Assembly: GCA_023142975.1 (NCBI GenBank)
Contig: JAGLIN010000121.1
Span: 1 to 5,047, forward strand
Reading direction: 5' to 3'
DNA: 5,047 nucleotides
From: Candidatus Parcubacteria bacterium
Lineage (GTDB): Bacteria; Patescibacteriota; Minisyncoccia; JAHIHE01; JAGLIN01
The notes below the pieces were generated by a model. It was not told the origin of the DNA and did not search any database. It saw only the letters and a program-made list of their open reading frames with translations. The translations under genes and the position numbers were made by a program. Below are positions 1-4,892 of this stretch, one piece after another (position 1 is the stretch's first letter; each line of letters starts with the position of its first letter).

Positions 1-67
1 AAAGGGTGTCCGCAAAATTTAATTAAATAAAAGATTACGAAAAATATTATTCATTGAGACAAACTGG

Positions 68-91
68 ATTCCTGCCTCCGCAGGAATGACA
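68..91 (-). repeat. Solitary REP-like palindrome with TGTCA head
   Basis: ATTCCTGC (68-75) and GCAGGAAT (80-87) form a perfect 8-bp stem around a 4-base loop. Read on the minus strand, the unit begins with the pentamer TGTCA (complement of 87-91), the same head found on the four other hairpin repeats in this window. Short extragenic palindromes of this kind are widespread in Patescibacteria and other bacteria. No inverted partner is visible inside the window; one could lie upstream of position 1. No poly-T tract follows directly, so a terminator role is not supported. The rest of 1-148 is AT-rich and shows no gene or convincing promoter. Confidence 0.7.
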
Positions 92-148
92 AGGTTTGTT
101 TTGTGAAATAAATTCAAAAATAACAATTTTAATTTAAAACCCAAAAAA

Positions 149-871
149 GTGCCAATCCTTTCTGTCAAAAATCTAACGAAAGAATTTAAAAACTTCAAAG
201 CTGTTGATGGAGTTAGTTTTGATGTTGAAGAAGGCGAGATTTTTGGGTTGTTGGGTCCGAACGGGGCGGGGAAGACGACGATTATCAGAATTATTGCGAC
301 AGTACTTGCGCCGACGAAAGGAACGGCGGAAGTTTTGGGGTTTGATATTATAAAAGACGCGGAAGAAGTGAGAAAAAATATTGGTGTTTTGACAACCGAT
401 ATTGGTGTTTATGAAAGATTCTCAGGACGGGAAAATTTGCGTTATTTTGGCGAGCTTTACGGATTATCAAAAGAGGCTTTGGAAGAGAGAATAAATGAGC
501 TGGCGAATCTTTTAGAAATGCGGGATTTTGTAGATCGCAAAGCGGGAAAATATTCAACGGGAATGAAACAGAAATTAGCGATCGCGCGCAGCGTGATTCA
601 CGATCCGAAAATTCTTATTTTTGACGAACCGACCGCCGGTCTTGATGTATTAGCTTCACAGACCGTACTCAATTTTATGCGTCAGTCCAAAAAACCCGGT
701 GGCTGTGTTATTATTTCAACCCACCAAATGCACGACGCGGAGAAATTATGCGATAGAGTAGTTATAATTCACAAAGGAAAAGTTATTGCTAATGATGCAG
801 TTGAAGCGTTGAAAAGCAAAACAAGTTCAGATTATTTGGAGGATGTTTTTATGAAGTTGGTGAGAAAATAA
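149..871 (+). CDS. natA: NatA-type ABC transporter ATP-binding protein
   Basis: Cytoplasmic ATPase subunit expected to power the ABC-2 permease encoded downstream (1292-2527). The 240-residue length is normal for a single nucleotide-binding domain. Visible motifs: Walker A GPNGAGKTT (36-44), signature YSTGMKQ (135-141, the STGM form typical of NatA/CcmA-like proteins), Walker B ILIFDEP (155-161) with catalytic Glu160, D-loop GLD (164-166) and switch His192. The usual Q-loop glutamine is not apparent; residues 80-90 read VLTTDIGVYER, as in NatA-like members from memory. The start is GTG at 149: an in-frame TGA at 104-106 limits extension, and PILSVKNLTKEF is a normal ABC N-terminus. No Shine-Dalgarno motif precedes it. 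NatA of Bacillus drives Na+ extrusion with NatB; the substrate here is inferred only from family. GC content in the middle of the gene is about 43% by hand count, higher than its neighbours. Confidence 0.93.
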   Translation: MPILSVKNLTKEFKNFKAVDGVSFDVEEGEIFGLLGPNGAGKTTIIRIIATVLAPTKGTAEVLGFDIIKDAEEVRKNIGVLTTDIGVYERFSGRENLRYFGELYGLSKEALEERINELANLLEMRDFVDRKAGKYSTGMKQKLAIARSVIHDPKILIFDEPTAGLDVLASQTVLNFMRQSKKPGGCVIISTHQMHDAEKLCDRVVIIHKGKVIANDAVEALKSKTSSDYLEDVFMKLVRK

Positions 872-884
872 AATTATAAATAAT

Positions 885-926
885 ATGTCATCCTGAGCTT
901 GTCGAAGGATGAGCAGTCTCACAAAA
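885..926 (+). repeat. Left 42-bp inverted repeat of the GIY-YIG cassette
   Basis: This copy matches the reverse complement of 1218-1259 at 40 of 42 positions. It contains an internal hairpin, TCATCCT (888-894) with AGGATGA (906-912) around an 11-base loop, and starts with the outward-facing head ATGTCA. It begins 13 bases after the natA stop and ends 8 bases before the nuclease ATG. The two mismatches to the right copy are at 891 and 909, which pair with each other in the hairpin. Confidence 0.95.
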
Positions 927-934
927 CGAAAAAT

Positions 935-1225
935 ATGAAATCTTATTTTGTTTATATTTTAGAATGTTCAGATCAATCGTATTATACTGGAGTAACCAAT
1001 GAATTAGAAAGAAGAATCGCTGAACATCAATATGGGTTAAATTCAAAATGTTATACTTACAAAAGAAGACCAATTATATTAAAGTTTATTGAAGAATTTA
1101 ATGATGTAAATCAAGCAATTGCAAGAGAAAAACAAATCAAAGGATGGACGAGAAAAAAGAAAGAAGCTTTAATTGAACACGACTTTGATAAATTGGTTGA
1201 GTTGTCCAATCATAACATTTTGTGA
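935..1225 (+). CDS. Small GIY-YIG family endonuclease
   Basis: This is a single-domain nuclease of 96 residues, the normal size for the stand-alone YhbQ/UPF0213-like GIY-YIG family; such enzymes cut DNA through a metal-dependent active site. Visible elements: FVY (5-7) in place of GIY, YTG (17-19) in place of YIG, Arg27 within ELERRIAEH (23-31), and Glu65 in AIAREKQIKGW (61-71), the expected metal-binding glutamate. A Lys/Arg-rich stretch (RKKK, 73-76) follows. There is no added DNA-binding domain. ATG 935 is preferred: the frame stays open to a TTG at 899, but those 12 extra codons are repeat sequence and the family begins MKxYxVYILxC. No Shine-Dalgarno motif is present. The final codons and the TGA stop lie inside the right inverted repeat. 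GC content is about 27%. The biological role is unknown; it may act on the flanking palindromes, which is only inference. Confidence 0.9.
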   Translation: MKSYFVYILECSDQSYYTGVTNELERRIAEHQYGLNSKCYTYKRRPIILKFIEEFNDVNQAIAREKQIKGWTRKKKEALIEHDFDKLVELSNHNIL

Positions 1226-1259
1226 GACTGCTCACCCTTCGACAAGCTCAGGGTGACAT
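1218..1259 (-). repeat. Right 42-bp inverted repeat of the GIY-YIG cassette
   Basis: Inverted copy of 885-926 with two differences. Its internal hairpin pairs TCACCCT (1232-1238) with AGGGTGA (1250-1256), so the T-A pair of the left copy has become C-G here. The repeat supplies the last codons and TGA stop of the nuclease gene. Five T residues at 1262-1266 follow the hairpin after a short gap, so it could also act as a weak intrinsic terminator or attenuator ahead of natB. That second role is inference. Confidence 0.95.
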
Positions 1260-1278
1260 TCTTTTTAATAAAATTGTT

Positions 1279-1284
1279 TATAAT
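1279..1284 (+). promoter_or_regulatory. Possible -10 box before natB
   Basis: A perfect TATAAT sits 7 bases before the preferred natB start (ATG 1292). The best upstream -35-like hexamer is GTGACA (1253-1258), at the edge of the right repeat, but the 20-base spacing is too long for a standard sigma-70 promoter. If it is used, the transcript would be almost leaderless. TATAAT also arises easily by chance in DNA this AT-rich. Confidence 0.22.
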
Positions 1285-1291
1285 GTATTCT

Positions 1292-2527
1292 ATGCGAAAA
1301 ACCATTCTCACAATTTTCAAAAAAGAACTAAAAGACACAATTCGTGATCGGCGGACTTTGATGGCGATGGTTGTGATGCCGATGCTCTTGATGCCCGTGA
1401 TGACAATCGGGATGTTCAAGTTTATGGAATATCAAATGGAAAAACAGGGAGAGAAAGTTGTCAAAATTTCTATTATTGAAAAAGGCGAAGCGCCTGCCCT
1501 TATAGAAATGATTGAAAATCAGGAGAAAATTGAAATAGTGGAAACAGACGGCGAAATAAAAGACGCGGTTACGAACGGCGATCTTGATCTTGGGATCATT
1601 ATCCCAGAAAATTTTCAGGAAAATATTGATAATCAGGAAGTCGTCGGCATTGCGATTATAAAGAAGTCTACCAATTTGGATTCGGAAAGCGCTCTGGCGA
1701 GAGTTTCTTTTTTAGTAGCAAATTTTAATGACCAAATTTTACAAGAAAGATTTGCCAATCAAGAAATAAATCCGAAAGTTTTATCAAAAGTTATTATTAT
1801 TCCAGAAGATGTCGCGACAGAAAAAGAAACGGGAGGATTTCTTTTGGGTTTGATTATTCCGCTTTTTATTGTGATGTGGGCAATCACGGGCGGACAATAC
1901 ACGGCAATTGATGTTTCCGCTGGCGAGAAAGAACGGAAAACATTGGAGTCATTGCTTCTTACTCCTGTTAAAAGAATGGATATTGTTTTTGGCAAGTTTT
2001 TAACCGTTAGTACTGTCGCTTTAACTTCCGTCATTGTTGCTATTGGCAGTTTCTACGTTGCTTTAATTTATTCTGGCGGTTTTGGTTCAATGATGCAGGA
2101 CGGACAAAGTTCAGGCGCTGAAGGAATAGTTGAAAGCGCTGCTATTAATTTTTCTATTGAACCGCAAGCAGTTTTACTTTTGCTTGTTGTCAGTATATTT
2201 CTCGTCCTGATGTTCTCGGCGATAATTCTGTCAATTGCTATTTTTGCCAAAAGTTTTAAAGAAGCGCAGAGTTATATCGGACCTTCGTATTTGGTTGTAA
2301 TTCTGCCTGTTGTTCTTGTCAATTCAATGCCTGGCTTTGAACCGACTTTCTGGTTTTTCGCAATTCCAGCTGTTAACGCGACTTTGCTTTTCAAAGAAGT
2401 TTTGATGGGAGTTTATAATTCGGGGCATATTTTATTGACTCTAAGCTCGCTAATTATTTATTCTGTTATTGCGATTTTTATTGCGACGAAGATTTATTCT
2501 AAAGAAGGAGTGCTGTTTCGGGATTGA
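1292..2527 (+). CDS. natB: NatB-type ABC-2 permease
   Basis: Membrane subunit expected to pair with the upstream NatA-type ATPase as an exporter. From ATG 1292 it has 411 residues, normal for NatB/ABC-2 permeases. It opens with the family-typical FKKELKDTIRDRRTL (9-23), which leads into TM1 (about 22-42). An extracytoplasmic domain (about 43-180) follows, then five further hydrophobic segments near 182-204, 234-260, 292-319, 330-348 and 380-400. The motif GEKERKTLESLLLTPV (211-226) is the cytoplasmic coupling segment of ABC-2 permeases. FAKSFKEAQSYIGP (318-331) also matches the NatB group. ATG 1283 would add three residues and is an alternative; a GTG at 1253 in the repeat is unlikely. No Shine-Dalgarno is seen. 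The nuclease cassette separates it from natA, so it may depend on readthrough or its own promoter. Na+ export is the family function and is not proven here. Confidence 0.9.
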   Translation: MRKTILTIFKKELKDTIRDRRTLMAMVVMPMLLMPVMTIGMFKFMEYQMEKQGEKVVKISIIEKGEAPALIEMIENQEKIEIVETDGEIKDAVTNGDLDLGIIIPENFQENIDNQEVVGIAIIKKSTNLDSESALARVSFLVANFNDQILQERFANQEINPKVLSKVIIIPEDVATEKETGGFLLGLIIPLFIVMWAITGGQYTAIDVSAGEKERKTLESLLLTPVKRMDIVFGKFLTVSTVALTSVIVAIGSFYVALIYSGGFGSMMQDGQSSGAEGIVESAAINFSIEPQAVLLLLVVSIFLVLMFSAIILSIAIFAKSFKEAQSYIGPSYLVVILPVVLVNSMPGFEPTFWFFAIPAVNATLLFKEVLMGVYNSGHILLTLSSLIIYSVIAIFIATKIYSKEGVLFRD

Positions 2528-2542
2528 GGAATAAAATAATTC

Positions 2543-2569
2543 TGTCATTCTGAACTTGTTTCAGAATCT
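2543..2569 (+). repeat. Left 27-bp terminal repeat with hairpin
   Basis: The head TGTCA is followed by ATTCTGAA (2547-2554) and TTCAGAAT (2560-2567), a perfect 8-bp stem around a 5-base loop. It belongs to the same head-plus-palindrome family as the repeats at 885-926 and 1218-1259. It starts 15 bases after the natB stop and could protect or end that transcript, although no T-tract follows. Confidence 0.9.
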
Positions 2570-2717
2570 ATTGGCTATTACAATAATTGAGTCCATAAAT
2601 TTTCAAACATTTTGATTAGGATGAAAATACAATTATCGTCTTTGTAAAAAATAATTGTATTTGCGTCATAGATGAAAAATAATTTTTAAATAGGATAAAT
2701 TAAATCTAAAATACAAA

Positions 2718-2744
2718 AGATCCTGAAACAAGTTCAGGATGACA
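2718..2744 (-). repeat. Right 27-bp terminal repeat with hairpin
   Basis: Inverted copy of 2543-2569 with two differences. Its stem is ATCCTGAA (2720-2727) with TTCAGGAT (2733-2740) around ACAAG. The two changed bases pair with each other, so the stem stays perfect. It ends 53 bases before the next start codon. Confidence 0.9.
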
Positions 2745-2797
2745 AATGCTATTTCGTAATTTCAAAAAGTAAACAATTAAATAACTAAAACAAAAAA

Positions 2798-4759
2798 ATG
2801 AAAAAAGAATCTTTATTAACTATGATGCCAAAGTTGATTATAGTTGTTAGTTTGATTGTGGGAATTGGGGCGGTGTTAGGTGTGTTGGGATATTTTGGGA
2901 CGATGGAGAAAAGTGAGGTTGTGGTTAATGATGAAATAGAGAATGAAGAAATTGAAGATGACATCGAAGAAGGAATAATAACTGAAATTAAATATGTGTG
3001 TGAACAAGAAACGAATAAGAATAAAGACGGCTGTTATATTAGGAATGCCAGAATAATCGCATTGACAGATTATAATAAAGCAAAAACAATTTGTGGCTTA
3101 GCTTCAGAGCCAAGAAAAGACGATTGTGATTTGCAGATTTTAGCAATAGTAGATATTGGTAAATTAAAAGCTAAGTGTGAAGACGCTAAAGATAGGACAG
3201 AGAAAGAGCAGTGTTATAATATCCTTATTTTAAAAGTATCTGAAACGGATTTTAATGAAGCGGTTAAACTTTGTGAAATAAAATCATCATCTAAGGATAA
3301 TTGCTACGCATCAGTTGCAGAGAAGATATCTTTTACTCGTTCTACCGAAATTTATAGTAAGGCGCTAACGATTTGTGATAAGATTGATTGGCAAGAATTA
3401 AAAGAAAGTTGCAAAGAGAATTGTAAATGGAATTATGAATATGAACAAGAATATAACGAAACAGCTGATTGGAAAACATATAGAAATACAATACACAACT
3501 ATGAGATAAAATATCCTGATGATAGCGTAAGTGCAAGAGAGTTAAGCTTTGACATAAGTCTTGCTACTGAGAGAAGCAATGAAGTTGTTTTTATTATTGG
3601 AGATGATAAGGAAAGTGAAATAGATAAAACATCGTGTTTAACAATTGAGTCAGAATCATTAATTGAAGAACAATTTAATTTATCTTTAAGTGAATTAATT
3701 TATGAGGTCACGGACGATTACAAAAAGAAGGAATTAATAAATATTAATGGTGAAGAAGTTTTGAAATTAAGTTTTGAAGGTGGCGGCGGTTTAGAATTTA
3801 CAAACAGAAGAGGTTTTCTTGATAATGAAGATAAAGATATATTTTTTATCAAACATAATAATATGATATTTATAATGACGCTGTATATTATTCAGGAAGA
3901 TAAAAATAAAATTAATTCTAATCGGATTTTTAACCAAATCCTTTCAACTCTCAAGTTTATTGAAAAAGACGAAGCAGTTCAGAACAAAGATGTCTTGATT
4001 ATTTTAGATAAAATGGAATATGCAAAGGGTGAAAGAATTAAAGTTATCTTAAGAAACAACACAGACAAAAACGTTGAGTATTATGAGAACATTGCTTGGT
4101 ATGATATTGAAAAATTTAATGACAAGATATGGGAAAAAGTTGAAAAGTACAGCCCTTGCTTTTGCGGTGATAAATGTTATGGATCTCCAGCATATTTAAG
4201 GTTGGATTCAAAAAAAGAAGTATTTGATTTGTGGAATCAAATTGGATCTGGGTGTCAGAAAAAGCAAGTTGATTTCGGAATATACCGTGCAAATGTCAAA
4301 GTAAAAATCAAAGAAGAAGAAAAAATCGTTTACTCTAACGAATTTGCAATCAAAGAAAACCCAGTCGCAGTTGCTTCAATTACCACTGATAGAATGGAAT
4401 ACAAAATAGATGAGGCGATAAATGGAATATTCAATTTTAATCAAGATGTTTATATCAATCCCAATGTTAGAATATACAAATTTAATAATAATGATTGGGA
4501 GTATTTAGGAGCATGGTCGTTCGGCGGTGTTCAGTATACATGTTGTGGTTTAATGTCTCCTTGTGGGGAAAATTTTTCAAAAAATTCACCAGTTAAATTT
4601 ACATGGGATCAAAAGGTTGTAAAGGAAGAATTGCCGATTTTGCCAAATGAGCCAAAGACGAAAATTCAGGTTGATTCCGGAAAGTATAAAATTAGAGTTG
4701 TTTATGGAGACAAATCTGTCTGTTATGATGGAGTTGATGTCGAATTTATAATTAAGTAA
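2798..4759 (+). CDS. Membrane-anchored Cys-rich protein with PsbP-like and two Ig-like modules
   Basis: Protein of unknown function, 653 residues, probably anchored by its N-terminus and facing outside. KK near the start precedes one hydrophobic segment (12-34) without a lipobox, then an acidic linker (45-58). Residues 68-209 form an alpha-helical repeat region with five regularly spaced Cys pairs (68/79, 99/110, 127/139, 159/169, 193/205) and an extra Cys209; 9-11 residues separate the members of each pair. Residues 225-389 look like the PsbP-like module of Patescibacteria proteins, opening with WKTYRNTIHNYEIKYP and closing with FNQILSTLKFIEK. Two related beta-rich Ig-like modules follow: about 399-519 from DKMEYAKGE and about 525-653 from DRMEYKIDE. 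Each carries a Cys cluster (454, 456, 460, 486; 582, 583, 589, 642). The many cysteines suggest disulfides outside the membrane. No enzyme motif is recognised. ATG 2798 follows an A-rich leader without Shine-Dalgarno. Sampled GC content is about 25-30%. Confidence 0.88.
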   Translation: MKKESLLTMMPKLIIVVSLIVGIGAVLGVLGYFGTMEKSEVVVNDEIENEEIEDDIEEGIITEIKYVCEQETNKNKDGCYIRNARIIALTDYNKAKTICGLASEPRKDDCDLQILAIVDIGKLKAKCEDAKDRTEKEQCYNILILKVSETDFNEAVKLCEIKSSSKDNCYASVAEKISFTRSTEIYSKALTICDKIDWQELKESCKENCKWNYEYEQEYNETADWKTYRNTIHNYEIKYPDDSVSARELSFDISLATERSNEVVFIIGDDKESEIDKTSCLTIESESLIEEQFNLSLSELIYEVTDDYKKKELININGEEVLKLSFEGGGGLEFTNRRGFLDNEDKDIFFIKHNNMIFIMTLYIIQEDKNKINSNRIFNQILSTLKFIEKDEAVQNKDVLIILDKMEYAKGERIKVILRNNTDKNVEYYENIAWYDIEKFNDKIWEKVEKYSPCFCGDKCYGSPAYLRLDSKKEVFDLWNQIGSGCQKKQVDFGIYRANVKVKIKEEEKIVYSNEFAIKENPVAVASITTDRMEYKIDEAINGIFNFNQDVYINPNVRIYKFNNNDWEYLGAWSFGGVQYTCCGLMSPCGENFSKNSPVKFTWDQKVVKEELPILPNEPKTKIQVDSGKYKIRVVYGDKSVCYDGVDVEFIIK

Positions 4760-4810
4760 TAATATTTGAAATATTTATAAACTTAATTAAAAATACGCGA
4801 AGCGTTATTT

Positions 4811-4845
4811 TAAAAGTGGGTTTTCTCTTGAAAGATCCGCTTTTA
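4811..4845 (+). terminator. Likely intrinsic terminator between the 653-residue gene and gyrB
   Basis: Positions 4811-4824 can pair with 4832-4845 in a 14-bp stem that includes three G-U pairs, around a 7-base loop. The core GTGG (4816-4819) with CCGC (4837-4840) is followed by TTTTA, which pairs with an A-run on the 5' side, so it could terminate in either direction. It starts 51 bases after the upstream stop codon. A smaller hairpin (ACGC 4795-4798, GCGT 4802-4805, then TATTTT) lies just before it and may contribute. Confidence 0.55.
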
Positions 4846-4856
4846 TAGTGTATACT
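4828..4856 (+). promoter_or_regulatory. Predicted sigma-70-type promoter for gyrB
   Basis: TTGAAA (4828-4833) and TATACT (4851-4856) each match the -35 and -10 consensus at five of six positions and are separated by the ideal 17 bases. Transcription would start near 4863, leaving a leader of about 30 bases before ATG 4893. The -35 box sits in the loop and 3' arm of the terminator-like hairpin, so the two signals overlap. Confidence 0.55.
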
Positions 4857-4892
4857 AACTAAGTGATAATAAATAGTAATTTATAGAAATTT

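Larger units (their letters stand above)
885..1259 (+). mobile_element. Putative 375-bp inverted-repeat cassette carrying a GIY-YIG gene
   Basis: The unit consists of a 42-bp inverted repeat, a GIY-YIG reading frame that fills the space between the repeats, and the second 42-bp repeat. It separates two genes (natA and natB) that normally lie adjacent in an operon, and its gene is much more AT-rich (about 27% GC) than natA (about 43% in its middle), which fits insertion. No convincing target-site duplication is visible at the borders (AAATAAT on the left, TCTTTTT on the right). Mobility is inferred from architecture alone. The alternative is a host gene whose flanking REP-like palindromes were acquired separately. 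Confidence 0.5.
2543..2744. mobile_element. Gene-less 202-bp concentric palindromic (MITE-like) element
   Basis: The element lies between natB and the next gene. Outer inverted repeats at 2543-2569 and 2718-2744 match at 25 of 27 positions. An inner perfect 12-bp inverted repeat pairs AAATACAATTAT (2625-2636) with ATAATTGTATTT (2651-2662) around a 14-base loop, and ATGA (2621-2624) can extend the stem with TCAT (2666-2669) past a 3-base bulge. Outer and inner repeats share the same centre, 2643.5. The arms in between align at 23 of 55 positions, mostly in their outer half. No protein gene is present. It could be a non-autonomous element mobilised in trans or a structured RNA; no target-site duplication is evident. 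Confidence 0.5.

Noticed and set aside
348..557. Minus-strand open frame inside natA
   Set aside because: It is an antisense shadow of a strongly conserved ABC ATPase and its translation resembles no family I recognise.
899..934. Upstream TTG start for the GIY-YIG gene
   Set aside because: The added codons are repeat and hairpin sequence, and the family N-terminus begins at the ATG at 935.
888..1073. Minus-strand open frame over the left repeat and the GIY-YIG gene
   Set aside because: It overlaps a recognisable nuclease in antisense and its C-terminus is only translated repeat sequence.
885..1259. The cassette as a classical insertion sequence
   Set aside because: No DDE or HUH transposase is present and no target-site duplication is visible; only the inverted repeats resemble an IS.
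1253..1291. GTG 1253 as the natB start
   Set aside because: It lies inside the inverted repeat; family proteins start close to the FKKELKDT motif, which fits ATG 1292 (or 1283).
1210..1419. Minus-strand open frame spanning the right repeat and the natB start
   Set aside because: Antisense to the conserved natB N-terminus; its end is repeat-derived.
1759..2250. Two minus-strand open frames inside natB
   Set aside because: Both are shadows of membrane-segment codons of natB, without family resemblance.
1223..2527. Recoded UGA (as in Absconditabacteria/Gracilibacteria)
   Set aside because: The nuclease and natB both end at TGA where their families end, and no conserved glycine requires TGA, so the standard meaning fits.
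68..2744. The repeats as a CRISPR array
   Set aside because: The copies are inverted, far apart, and of different sequence; there are no regular spacers or cas genes.
3342..3536. Minus-strand open frame inside the 653-residue gene
   Set aside because: Antisense shadow in an AT-rich gene; no recognisable product.
4795..4811. Small ACGC/GCGT hairpin as the main terminator
   Set aside because: Only four base pairs with mismatches before the A/T arms; the longer hairpin at 4811-4845 is a better candidate.
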